From the NCBI GenBank assembly GCA_002753395.1, contig PEAB01000032.1, positions 1 through 36,094 of the forward strand: a DNA stretch of 36,094 nucleotides, given 5' to 3'. Position 1 is the stretch's first letter. Every line of letters begins with the position of its first letter. This DNA is from Nitrospirae bacterium MYbinv3 (GTDB taxonomy: Bacteria > Nitrospirota > Thermodesulfovibrionia > Thermodesulfovibrionales > Magnetobacteriaceae). A program made the position numbers and the translations under genes. Of the stretch, positions 24,077 to 33,000 are shown piece after piece. Below the pieces are notes generated by a model that worked only from the letters and a program-made list of their open reading frames with translations, searched no databases and had not been told where the DNA came from.

Positions 24077-24837
24077 TATATCTGCTCCAAGAACAATCCC
24101 TTGGCAGGGGCATTCTGACCGGCACGGCGGCGATCTTTTGCCGCTACGATGCCAACCATCTCTTGAGAGCTTATCCTGCCTTTGCCGACGTCTACCAAGG
24201 TGCCAACTATGTTTCTTACCATATGACGTAAAAAACCATCTGCCTCTATTGACACCTTTATAAAATTCCCCGATATACTAAAACCAATAAACTCTAAGCT
24301 GGTCAACCGCTGCACCCTTAAATCAAACACCTCTCTTACGGTTGTCTTAACATCAGTATCTGTGGCACAGAAGGATTTAAAGTCAACCCTGCCAATTAGC
24401 ATAGCTGAGGCGGCTTTTATCTGAACTACATCCAAAGGCTGTTTAAGATGCCATGTGTAGCGATAAAAGAATGGATTGATGAGGTCACCCAATGATATTA
24501 CATAGGCGTAACGTTTGGCTTTGGCACTAAAACGCGGGTTGAAGTCTTCAGAGACGTAATCAGCGGAGATGATGCGTATGTCTACAGGCAGTGTTGCGTT
24601 AAGCGCCCTTTTGATAGTGTTAGGCTCTAAGTGTGTATCGGTACTAAAGGCGGCTACCTGATGTAAGGCATGTACGCCAGCGTCGGTTCTGCCAGCCCCA
24701 ACAAGGGTAACCTCCTGCGCCGTGATTGTCTTGAGCGCACTCTCTATCCGCCCTTGTATGGTTATCATATCAGGCTGTACCTGCCAACCATGATAGTGCG
24801 TGCCATCGTATGCCAATGTCAAACGAATCTTTTTCAA
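24070..24837 (-). CDS. truA: tRNA pseudouridine(38-40) synthase TruA
   Basis: The 255-residue enzyme makes pseudouridine in the tRNA anticodon stem-loop. Signatures: LTLAYDGTHYHGWQVQP, the catalytic Asp in GAGRTDAGVHALHQVAAF, NATLPVDIRI, NPRFSAKAKRYAY, FIKVSIEADGFLRHMVRNIVG. Its length is typical. It converges with the DksA-like gene and has a repeat-rich gap upstream. Confidence 0.95.
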   Translation of the reverse strand: MKKIRLTLAYDGTHYHGWQVQPDMITIQGRIESALKTITAQEVTLVGAGRTDAGVHALHQVAAFSTDTHLEPNTIKRALNATLPVDIRIISADYVSEDFNPRFSAKAKRYAYVISLGDLINPFFYRYTWHLKQPLDVVQIKAASAMLIGRVDFKSFCATDTDVKTTVREVFDLRVQRLTSLEFIGFSISGNFIKVSIEADGFLRHMVRNIVGTLVDVGKGRISSQEMVGIVAAKDRRRAGQNAPAKGLFLEQIYY

Positions 24838-24857
24838 GTTATCGAAATAATCTTATA

Positions 24858-24991
24858 ACTATAGAGCCTCTTGCAAAAGTACATGTTATGTAAAATATAG
24901 CAAAAAGCTAATTATGTAAGTGATTAATATTAAACGATATTTTTTGGGCGTAATAATTGCCTGATTTGAGATTTGCAAGAGGCTCTATAGT
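24858..24991. mobile_element. 134-bp miniature element with 20-bp perfect ends
   Basis: ACTATAGAGCCTCTTGCAAA (24858-24877) and its exact complement (24972-24991) flank an AT-rich, non-coding interior. The outer TATA on both sides may be a duplicated target, leaving GAGCCTCTTGCAAA as the true end. The right end abuts directly a REP-like element. Confidence 0.7.
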
Positions 24992-25131
24992 TTTGCAGTT
25001 TCTGGATTCCTGCTTTCGCAGGAATGACACAGAGGGGCTAAATGCGCCATTTCCTGTCATTCCCGCGTAAGCGGGAATCACTTTTCAAGAGCTGCATAAA
25101 ATGCTGGTTTATAAAAAGTGCAAAAGTATAG
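24991..25131. repeat. REP-like double-palindrome element (inverted copy)
   Basis: The reverse complement matches 4206-4353: CTATACTTTTGCACTTTT, then AACCAGCATTTTATGCAGC, GATTCCCGCTTACGCGGGAA and CATTCCTGCGAAAGCAGGAA. Its end touches the stop codon of the downstream-read UDP-glucuronate decarboxylase. Confidence 0.75.
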
Positions 25132-26076
25132 TTATAATATCTCTTCAAAGTAATCTATAGTTTTTTTCAGGCCATCTTCAAGCGGTACATGGGGCTGCCA
25201 CTTCAGAACGTTATGGGCAAGTGTGATGTTGGGCTGCCTCTGAGCAGGGTCGTCAGGGGGAAGCGGCTCGTATCTTATCTGAGACTTAGAGCCAGTTATG
25301 GCCAGTACCTTTTCCGCAAGCTCAAGGATAGTAAACTCACCTGGATTGCCCAGGTTTACTGGCCCTGTAAAGTCATCATGGCTCTGCATGAGTCTGACTA
25401 AGCCATCTACAAGGTCATCGACATAGCAGAAGCTGCGAGTCTGCTGTCCTTTACCGTAAACGGTTAAATCCTCACCCCTCAAGGCCTGAACAATGAAGTT
25501 GCTGACGACACGGCCATCGTTTTGAAGCATACGCGGTCCATATGTGTTGAAGATCCTGGCTACCTTTATCCTCATCTTATGCTGTCTGTGGTAATCGAAA
25601 AACAGCGTCTCTGCACAGCGCTTTCCCTCATCATAACATGCCCTTAGACCGATAGGGTTAACGTTACCCCAGTAACTTTCCACTTGTGGATGTACCGTTG
25701 GGTCGCCATATACCTCTGATGTTGAGGCCTGCAGGATCTTTATCTTAAGCCTCTTTGCCAGTCCCAACATATTGATGGCCCCGTGGACTGATGTCTTAGT
25801 CGTCTGCACGGGGTCAAACTGGTAGTGTACAGGTGAGGCAGGACAGGCTAGATTATAAATCTCATCTACCTCTATGTACAGCGGGAAACATATATCATGG
25901 CGTAGGATCTCAAAGTACTTGTTAGACATAAGATGTACAATATTATCCTTTCGCCCTGTGTAGAAGTTATCTAGACAAACAACCTCGTTACCATCTGCCA
26001 AGAGCCTTTCACAGATGTGCGAGCCTAAAAATCCAGCCCCGCCTGTTACTAATATCCGCTTTTTTGTCTTATCCAT
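25132..26076 (-). CDS. UDP-glucuronate decarboxylase (UDP-xylose synthase), SDR family
   Basis: The 314-residue cytosolic protein has the Rossmann motif [43 protein letters not shown], the catalytic STSEVYGDP ... YDEGKR (Tyr-X3-Lys) and [37 protein letters not shown] and the RTRSF-like [11 protein letters not shown] are typical of UXS, which makes UDP-xylose from UDP-glucuronate. The usual Arg in the substrate motif NPIGxRxCYDEGKR is present. UXS yields surface or lipopolysaccharide pentoses; no other sugar gene is adjacent. It is monocistronic on the minus strand. Confidence 0.9.
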   Translation of the reverse strand: MDKTKKRILVTGGAGFLGSHICERLLADGNEVVCLDNFYTGRKDNIVHLMSNKYFEILRHDICFPLYIEVDEIYNLACPASPVHYQFDPVQTTKTSVHGAINMLGLAKRLKIKILQASTSEVYGDPTVHPQVESYWGNVNPIGLRACYDEGKRCAETLFFDYHRQHKMRIKVARIFNTYGPRMLQNDGRVVSNFIVQALRGEDLTVYGKGQQTRSFCYVDDLVDGLVRLMQSHDDFTGPVNLGNPGEFTILELAEKVLAITGSKSQIRYEPLPPDDPAQRQPNITLAHNVLKWQPHVPLEDGLKKTIDYFEEIL

Positions 26077-26264
26077 CGCAGTTTAACTCCATATATAAAA
26101 TGTAAGAAATAGAAAGCATCACGCCATTCATTATAGCAGATTTCAATTACGAGTGATACAAAGAAAGAATAGGGGGTACAGAAAAACAGTATGGGCTACT
26201 TAGTCAGATAAATGAGAGCGTTTCTCCCATTGATCCCAAACAGCACTCAACATCATCATATTGA

Positions 26265-27068
26265 CTACCACTCTTTCGGTTTAAAGCCGTGGGAGTTCAT
26301 TATCTCCATAAGGGCATCACCAACGGCAAGGACCAAGAAGCCTTGCCTTTCCAAGTATGTGAGGATACCCTTATCAACATGTAGACTTGCAAGGACTCCT
26401 ATCAGCTTACACTCTGCATATTCTGGGAAATATAACCTGAACACTCCTAAATCTTGTTCAAACTTACCTGCATCGGTATCTCTAAGGGTGCTCTTTGTGC
26501 TGTTTACAAACACGTATTGTCCAGATCTAGCTACAGCGTCATACTCCTTGATACTGCCATCAGCAAGCTCCATCTTCCTGCGAATAGCAAAATCGGTTAC
26601 ATGCAGCCCAAAACGCTCCTCTATTATCCTTGGGAGGCTCGGATGAATGAGATCCTCAACCATCGTACCCTGTTTTCTGGATATCTCACCTATCGTACTG
26701 TTCAGTTTTCTATTGGACTCTTTCATTTCTCTGCTAAACTCTCTCATTTCGCTGTTAGACTCTTTCATCTCATGCACTACCTCATCTATCCTTTTGCCTA
26801 ACCGTTCATCAGAGTCTTCTAATCTCCTACCTAACTGATTGATCTCAATCATCGCATGTACATGTCTTTCATCCATTTCTTTACCTAACTGATTGATCTC
26901 AATCATCGTATGTGCATGTCTTTCATCCATCTTTTTACTCAACTGCCGGATTTCAAGTTCCGTCTGGCTTTGTACAGTTTTTATCTCTTCTACCGCACTC
27001 TTGCTTAACTCAACGAACTCTGCTAACAATCTTTCAAGTAGAGAAACTCTCTCTTCTGTTTCAAGCAT
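26265..27068 (-). CDS. Coiled-coil protein with degenerate PD-(D/E)XK-like domain
   Basis: The 267-residue protein has an N-terminal coiled coil (about 1-135) with heptads and an exact-like tandem repeat MDERHAHTMIEINQLGKE / MDERHVHAMIEINQLGRR, mirrored at DNA level by two ~54-bp units (26829-26936). The C-terminal part (about 140-267) resembles the DUF3782-type nuclease-like family: EDLIHPSLPRIIEERFG, GSIKEYDAVARSGQYVFVNS, TKSTL, FPEYAECKLIGVLA, NSHGFKPKEW. In that family the last strand usually carries E-x-K; here it reads VNSTKS, so the Glu is missing. The gene stands alone. Function is unknown; such genes are often scattered in multiple copies in mobile-rich genomes. Confidence 0.7.
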   Translation of the reverse strand: MLETEERVSLLERLLAEFVELSKSAVEEIKTVQSQTELEIRQLSKKMDERHAHTMIEINQLGKEMDERHVHAMIEINQLGRRLEDSDERLGKRIDEVVHEMKESNSEMREFSREMKESNRKLNSTIGEISRKQGTMVEDLIHPSLPRIIEERFGLHVTDFAIRRKMELADGSIKEYDAVARSGQYVFVNSTKSTLRDTDAGKFEQDLGVFRLYFPEYAECKLIGVLASLHVDKGILTYLERQGFLVLAVGDALMEIMNSHGFKPKEW

Positions 27069-27205
27069 TTTTACCTCCAGCTTTGCCTAACAACATTGAT
27101 GACAAAGTATTACACTGCCTTGCTAATCCAAGTTGTAGTATAAGTTTACTTTCTCAATCTAGTTTACCCTTTTAAACACCAAAGGATCAATATGGGTGCA
27201 ATGCA

Positions 27206-27326
27206 GGGTGCATAAGAAAGTCGAGGGCAATTATGTCATTCCTCCGAAAGCAGGAATCTATTAGCTTGTGGATTGCCCTGTCTTGCACGGCGATGATAAG
27301 ACGACCCATAAGTTTCTTATGCGCCA
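27206..27326. mobile_element. 121-bp GGGTGCATAAGAAA element, copy with 8-9 bp duplication
   Basis: The left end GGGTGCATAAGAAA (27206-27219) faces TTTCTTATGCGCC. It is flanked by GCAATGCA at 27198-27205 and 27327-27334. The payload (CATTCCTCCGAAAGCAGGAA, ATTGCCCTGTCTTGCACGGC) is the same REP-type interior as the 20395 copy. It occupies the 350-bp gap between the coiled-coil gene and the MFS gene. Confidence 0.85.
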
Positions 27327-27418
27327 GCAATGCATGATTCCTCTTTCGTGGGTATAGTAGATGACATTTTGATCCTGATATTTCATTCTCTTATTCAGGG
27401 GGTCAGGTAGCTGTTAAT

Positions 27419-28591
27419 CTACGGTACATCAATCGTTGCAAGTTTAAATGCAAGGGCACAAGAGAGCAGCACTATGGCTGCAAAGACAAATACGCTATTG
27501 TAGGAGAGATACGTGGCAATAACCCCAGAGACCAGGGGACCTGTAGTATGTCCGATGTCCATCACGGAGGCCAAGATGCCCATTGCGGATGCCAGGCTCT
27601 CTCTCTTGCTCAGATCTGCTATCAACGCTGATGTGGCCGATGTCACCACCGATATGCTCAGGCCAAATAACACGCTCAACACAAGCAATGGTATAAACTT
27701 GCCAGTGAGTGAAAACCCATAGACACAGATTGCTCCGAGGATGACCCCTGCAAGTATCTGTGGAACCCTCCCATGTTTATCGGAAAACCTCCCCATAAAC
27801 GGCTTCGTCAGCGCAATTGAGATTACCTGGATCGAGAGTATCGTCCCGATCTCATAAGGCGAAAGTCCAACACTGATAGCATACAGAGGTAGAAACGTCT
27901 CAAACACACCATAGGAAAACAGCACTGCCCCCTCGACGATACTCGTTATAATGACCCCCTTTACGGTAAGCAGCTTTCTAAGGCGACAAAGGATATCCTT
28001 CCATGACACCGTGTTGCTGGCATCCCTGACTTCCCCAGGAATTGAGAAAAGCGTAACTAACGACAATATCCCCACAAAGGCACACAAGAGATAGACAACT
28101 TTGTAACCCATCCTGGGATTAAAGGACATCAAACCGATAATACCTCCTCCGGCCATGGGGGCGATGAATCGCCCCAACAGGGTTGAGGTCGAAAACCAGC
28201 CGATCTTCTCGCCCCGCTCCTTGTTAAAGGTGGCGGAGACCATAGACAAGGCAACCGGCATAAAAATAGCCGTCGCCAAACCATGATATAACCTAACCAT
28301 CACAAGCTGCCAGACGTTACTGACAAGGAGATAGAGAAATGGGGCTGTAGAGAATATCAACGTGGCAACGGTGAGCATCCGTTTCTTGCCTATCCGCTCG
28401 GCCATCATTCCCGATGGGACACTAGCAACAATTCCCGTAAAGGATGATACAGCGCTCACAACACCAATGCCAGCAACACTGATGCCTAACGATAGAGAAT
28501 ACAGCGGCAGCACAGGGCTCTTTGCTATCGTAGAACTAAAAATAGCAAAAAACCCCGTTACACACAAAATCACAAAGTAAGTTGCGTTCAC
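27419..28591 (-). CDS. MFS transporter
   Basis: The 390-residue protein has 12 predicted hydrophobic segments in two six-helix halves. The loop 2-3 motif GMMAERIGKKRML and the equivalent in the second half, GRFSDKHGRVPQIL, are the classic MFS motif G-x-x-x-D/E-R-x-G-R/K-R/K. The resemblance is to drug/efflux-type MFS proteins, but the substrate cannot be told. GTG 28591 overlaps the HD-domain gene stop by 4 bp, so it is the last gene of a three-gene operon behind the shared operator at 29.47 kb. Confidence 0.88.
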   Translation of the reverse strand: MNATYFVILCVTGFFAIFSSTIAKSPVLPLYSLSLGISVAGIGVVSAVSSFTGIVASVPSGMMAERIGKKRMLTVATLIFSTAPFLYLLVSNVWQLVMVRLYHGLATAIFMPVALSMVSATFNKERGEKIGWFSTSTLLGRFIAPMAGGGIIGLMSFNPRMGYKVVYLLCAFVGILSLVTLFSIPGEVRDASNTVSWKDILCRLRKLLTVKGVIITSIVEGAVLFSYGVFETFLPLYAISVGLSPYEIGTILSIQVISIALTKPFMGRFSDKHGRVPQILAGVILGAICVYGFSLTGKFIPLLVLSVLFGLSISVVTSATSALIADLSKRESLASAMGILASVMDIGHTTGPLVSGVIATYLSYNSVFVFAAIVLLSCALAFKLATIDVP

Positions 28592-29130
28592 TTACCGTGC
28601 ATTAGAGACTGGATTTCCTTATGGTAGCCGATGTAACGCTCAGTGGTGATCTCGTTCTTGCCATACTTGACGTGTTGCATTAGTATTTCCTCAAAGCGTG
28701 TCTCTGCCTCAGACTCATCCTTGATATCCACAACGTCTTCCGTGATGATATCTACGAGTCTGTCAGCGTAGATCACTACCTTTTCCTCAAGGGTTTTAAG
28801 CGAGTAGTCCTTGTCTGGTAGTCCAAGCTCTCTTGCCTCCTCCGGTGTAAGACCTCCCCTGATGTGTTTTTCCATAATGTTAGTTATAGCAGCAGGCAGT
28901 CCCAGTTCTCTTCCCATCTGAGCACCGATCTTGCCATGCTCTATCTCATGGGTCTTGGCCTTTCCCAGGTCGTGCAGCAGGGCTCCACGTGTGACGATGT
29001 CCATATCCACCTTAGCCCCCGTCCTGAGTGCTATCTCAATTGCTTTCTCAGCCACCTTGATACAGTGAGTCAGATCATCTGCACTTAATCCGGCCTTTTT
29101 AAGCAGCTCTATATCAGAGTCTTTTATCAT
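28588..29130 (-). CDS. HD-domain (HDIG-type) phosphohydrolase
   Basis: The 180-residue protein carries the HD metal motif: HCIKVAEKAIEIA (His), GALLHDLGKAKTHEIEHG (HD), a second helix with EKHIRGG and the distal Asp in VIYADRLVDII. The HD family comprises metal-dependent phosphohydrolases acting on nucleotides or RNA. It overlaps the genes on both sides by 4 bp (ATGA junctions), implying tight co-translation with the 100-aa protein and the MFS transporter. Confidence 0.87.
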   Translation of the reverse strand: MIKDSDIELLKKAGLSADDLTHCIKVAEKAIEIALRTGAKVDMDIVTRGALLHDLGKAKTHEIEHGKIGAQMGRELGLPAAITNIMEKHIRGGLTPEEARELGLPDKDYSLKTLEEKVVIYADRLVDIITEDVVDIKDESEAETRFEEILMQHVKYGKNEITTERYIGYHKEIQSLMHGK

Positions 29131-29429
29131 GGTGTCTGATTCCTCTTGATGCCAAAGTAGATAAAGGCATCCGCAATTGCTTTATCGAAGTCGTGCATTA
29201 TGTGGGTGAACTTCATCTGTATGTCATCATGGATGTGAAAGATATACTCTTGCAAACCCTCCTTGCCATACTTTTCCTCCATCATCTTACCGTATTCGTA
29301 TATCTTGGTGATATCGTGCCTTTGCGCCTTTATCTCCATATCTTCGGCGTCTATCCATTCGTGTACTTCCTTGTAGTCCTTTCCTGTCCTGTCGATACTG
29401 GTCTTTAGATGTTTTGGTACTGGTGGCAT
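29127..29429 (-). CDS. Conserved-looking hypothetical protein (100 aa)
   Basis: The 100-residue soluble protein begins MPPVPKHLKTSIDRTGKDYK and is highly charged and helical, with several His (HDITKIYEY, YIFHIHDDIQ, FTHIMHDFDKAI). I do not recognise a named family. It is first in the operon with the HD hydrolase and MFS transporter, with GGAGAAGGAG just upstream of ATG 29429. Its promoter shares an operator with the Usp gene at 5.7 kb, suggesting induction under the same stress. Confidence 0.75.
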   Translation of the reverse strand: MPPVPKHLKTSIDRTGKDYKEVHEWIDAEDMEIKAQRHDITKIYEYGKMMEEKYGKEGLQEYIFHIHDDIQMKFTHIMHDFDKAIADAFIYFGIKRNQTP

Positions 29430-29457
29430 AAATTATTCTCCTTCTCCTTTTTATTTA

Positions 29458-29501
29458 TGTAACAAGTATTAATTTTATAACGTAAGTTACATTACTGTCA
29501 A
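29458..29501 (-). promoter_or_regulatory. Promoter with operator of the 100aa-HD-MFS operon
   Basis: On the minus strand: TTGACA (29501-29496), TGTAAC-TTAC-GTTATA (29491-29476), TATAAA as -10 (29479-29474) and TGTTACA (29464-29458). The order and spacing of TTGACA, TGTAAC, GTT and TGTTACA match 5667-5710 base for base at most positions. The palindrome sits between -35 and -10, a position typical of repression. Confidence 0.6.
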
Positions 29502-29550
29502 GAGGATATCGCTAGAAGAAATGAAGAGAAAATTGCTTAGTGAGTAATAC

Positions 29551-29712
29551 CTTTGCACTTTTTTGTAAACCAGCATTTTATACAGCTCTTGAAAACAGAT
29601 TCCCGCTTTCGCAGGAATAACAGCAAATAGTGTTTTTGGCTGTTCTATGCCTGCCCCTGACCTGAGCAGGGGGCATTCGTGCGTAAGCAGGAATCCAGAA
29701 AGTGCAAAACTA
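29551..29712. repeat. REP-like double-palindrome element with nested hairpin
   Basis: It matches 4206-4353 from CTTTGCACTTTTTTGTAAAC to AAAGTGCAAAAC. The second palindrome is interrupted at 29649-29672 by GCCTGCCCCTGACCTGAG then CAGGGGG, itself a hairpin. The first palindrome GATTCCCGCTTTCGCAGGAA is intact. Confidence 0.7.
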
Positions 29713-29772
29713 AAGCTAAAGAGTAAGTTTGTTTTATGTATACCAAGATAAGTCAGGTTTGCAAAAATCTTG

Positions 29773-29850
29773 TCATTCCCGCGTAAGCGAGAATCCATTT
29801 CGTAATACCATCAATACGCATAGATTCCTGCTTTCGCAGGAATGACATTT
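29773..29850. repeat. Pair of REP-like palindromes
   Basis: GTCATTCCCGCGTAAGCGAG (29772-) and GATTCCTGCTTTCGCAGGAA (29823-) lie about 50 bp apart in the gap between the 29.4-kb operon promoter and the PilB-type gene, without the outer ends of the larger elements. Confidence 0.6.
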
Positions 29851-29944
29851 TCGTGTTATTGGATGTCAAGGTCAAAATCTTTTTGCAAACTCCATTTAGT
29901 TTAGTATACCTTCGATTTTAATGTCATTTGATGGTGCTTTTCTA

Positions 29945-30030
29945 GGGCGCATAAGAAAATCGTGGGTTTTTTCAAAGAAGGGGAGGCTCTGCCTACTGAC
30001 GCAGGGGTTCGCAACCCCTCCCCTCAGACA
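29945..30030 (+). repeat. Truncated GGGCGCATAAGAAA element (GC-rich payload)
   Basis: The left end GGGCGCATAAGAAA (29945-29958) and payload up to CCCTCAGACACC match 34419-34510. The right half and right end are missing. The break coincides with the 3' end of the PilB-type gene (stop at 30033-30035), so the join may have replaced the original tail of the gene or its terminator. Confidence 0.65.
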
Positions 30031-30032
30031 CC

Positions 30033-33000
30033 TCATCCTGCCTTATTTGCTACTTGGGCAAAACTCTTCATGCAATATGGACAGTAATTCCAGTCTGGCA
30101 GTCTCTGTTTACCACAGCCAGTGCATTTATCTTCTCTTAGGCTCCCACACGTAGGACAGAGCATGTAATCAGGGTAGATAGTGCCGCTGCATTTCTTACA
30201 GGGACGTCCTTTGACGTCACTTTCCTCGTCGTAGTCGCCTATATGTATACATCTAGCGACCTCATCGATGGTTGTCAAGCCGCTGGTAACCTTAGCAACG
30301 GCGTCCTCATACATAAAAGACATGCTTGCCTCTACGGCCGCCTTTTCTAACTCATATTCTGGCGCCTCACTGACAATGAGGTTACGTAGTTTTTGATTGA
30401 TTGTCATAATCTCAAAAATACCCATACGTCCCTTATACCCTGTCTTTGAACAGTGGGAGCACCCGTTGCCTTTATAAAAGCTCTTTGATTTTGCATTACC
30501 ATTGAGTCCTATCTTTAAAAGTTCTTCACTTGAGGGGGTATAAGACTTGCTGCATTTATCGCATATCTTTCTTACAAGTCTCTGGGCAATAATGCCTCTA
30601 AGTGATGAGGCTATCATAAAGGGTTTAATACCCATATTCTTCATACGGGCTATGGCCCCAATGGCAGAGTTGGTGTGCAGCGTTGATAAGACTAAATGGC
30701 CGGTGATAGAGGCCTGCACAGCTATGTTAGCCGTATCAGAGTCCCTCATCTCTCCAACAAGTATGACGTCAGGGTCCTGTCTCAGGGCAGCCCGCAGACC
30801 CTGCACAAATGTAAGACGTTCGGTGATGGCTATCTGATTGATACCCTCCACGTTGTATTCGATGGGGTCTTCAAGGGTCATTATGTTGATAGTTGGCTGC
30901 TTTATAGCGTTGATCATGGCATACAGTGTTGAACTCTTCCCACTGCCAGTAGGACCTGTCACTAATACAATCCCATTGGGTACGGAGAGCATCCCCTTTA
31001 ATCTTGCTGAGTCATTTTCTCTAAGCCCTATGTCCTTTAGATTCAGGATGGCGGAGCTTGAGTCTAAAAGCCGCATAACCACCTTTTCACCGTACTGACT
31101 GGGAAGCGTATTAACCCTCAGATCGACCTCTTTCTTGTCAATCTTTATCTTTATCCTGCCGTCTTGTGGAACACGTTTCTCTGCTATATCCAATAACGAC
31201 ATGATCTTAAGCCGCGAGATGACCGCTCCTTGTACATAGTAGGGAAGCTGGGCGACGTTTCTCAATAGACCATCTATCCTGTATCTGATATCGAGTGCGT
31301 TCTGTTTTGGTTCTACGTGGATATCACTGGCCTTTAACCTTACGGCCTGAAGTAGTATGTTGTCCACTATGCGTACTATTGGAGGAGAACCGCTGTCTTT
31401 TACAGAATCGGCGCTTGCTTGATATATCTCTGCCTCAGTTTTTAGAACTTCTACGTTTTGACTTAACTCTGCAAGAGGGGTGTTGTACTGATAAAAACGC
31501 TGGATAGTCTCTTTTATCATAGATTGGGTTGATACCTTAACCATGATCTGCTTGCCAGTTGTGCGCGCCAGGGTGCTTATTGCAACAAGGTCCAACGGGT
31601 TAGACATAACAACAGTTAGATCACGGCTATCAGCAGCTAAAGGTATTAACTGATAGCTCAGCGCCATGTTTTCAGAGACAAATTCCAGAGCCTTTGTGTC
31701 AGGTTTTGTAACGTTTAAGTCTATGAAGGGTATACCCAACTGAGTGGAGTATGCCTTACATATATCCGTTTCATTAACTATATTATGTTCTATGAACACA
31801 TCGCCTATTTTCTTCGCTGTGCCCTTTTGAAGCTCAAGTGCCTCATTTAATTGTCTTTCATTTATTAGCCCTGCACTTAAGAGAATGTCGCCAAGTCTTA
31901 GTATTGATTTATCCTGATAATAATGGATAATACCTTTTCGTATCTCTAAGGCAGTGGACACCTTTAACCTAATAGTCTTACTGGAGGCGAAGGTAAGGGC
32001 ATCAATAACCTCTCTATTGAGGGGGTCGCTTACGGCCACATGCAAGATGTTACCCTCAACGCTTAATGGGATTACCAGGTGCTTAACAGCCAATTTCTCA
32101 GGTATGAGTTTTAGCGCCTCAGGATGGCAATTATAGGCCTTCATTTCAATATATTGTATTCCAAGCTGCGTAGATAACGCCTTGGCTATATCCACATCCT
32201 TGATTAGACATTCCTCAATCAATATGTCTCCGAGCTTTTTCTTGGTCAACTTTTGATTCTCAAGGGCATACTCAAGCTGGTTGGGTTTGAGCATGCCAGT
32301 GGATAGCAATATATCTCCAAGCATCATTTTTTTTCCTGGAGGAGACTGCTTTGCATCTTTGCTGCCTACCAGCTCTGGAGCTACAGGTATTTCACCTAGC
32401 TTTTGAGACTTCCCTCCATTGTAGAACCTCTTGATTGCATCCTTTATCTCGGTTGGAGTTGAGATCATAATCTTCATAAGCATGCCGGTTGCAATAGCAA
32501 TAGCGTTGATTGCATTAATATCTAGAGGATAGGCCATTGAGATAATCAGCACCCTTCTGATAATCGCTATAGGTACGATAAGATGCAGCTCTGCCAACCC
32601 TTTTGGTATTAATCGCAAGGCCTCATCGGTTGGCTCAATTATCGACAGTTCTTTGTAAGGAATCCCAAGTTGTGTAGAGAAAGCTCGTACGATGTCTTTC
32701 TCCGTAGCTGCTTTATTGGCAACGAGTATCTCGCCTAACTTTCTGTTGTCAGTCTTCTGTTGTTGAAGCGCCTGGACAAGCTGTTGTTTGGTTACTACCT
32801 TTGCCTTTAAAAGGAGGGAGCCAAGCTGATCTACCTGGATCCCACTGTAAAACCGGATTATGGCCTTTCTAATATCAGTCGCAGTGGCTACATTTGCTTT
32901 GATCTCTTTGCCAGTGGCAAACTTGATAGCCCCCTTGAGGTGGTCATCCGTAGGGTCAGCCATAACAACGCTTAATATATTATTATCATAGCTCAAGGGC

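Noticed and set aside
29487-29798. A 103-residue minus-strand ORF.
   Set aside because: It is translated REP palindromes (AVIPAKAGICFQELYK) and crosses the operon promoter region.
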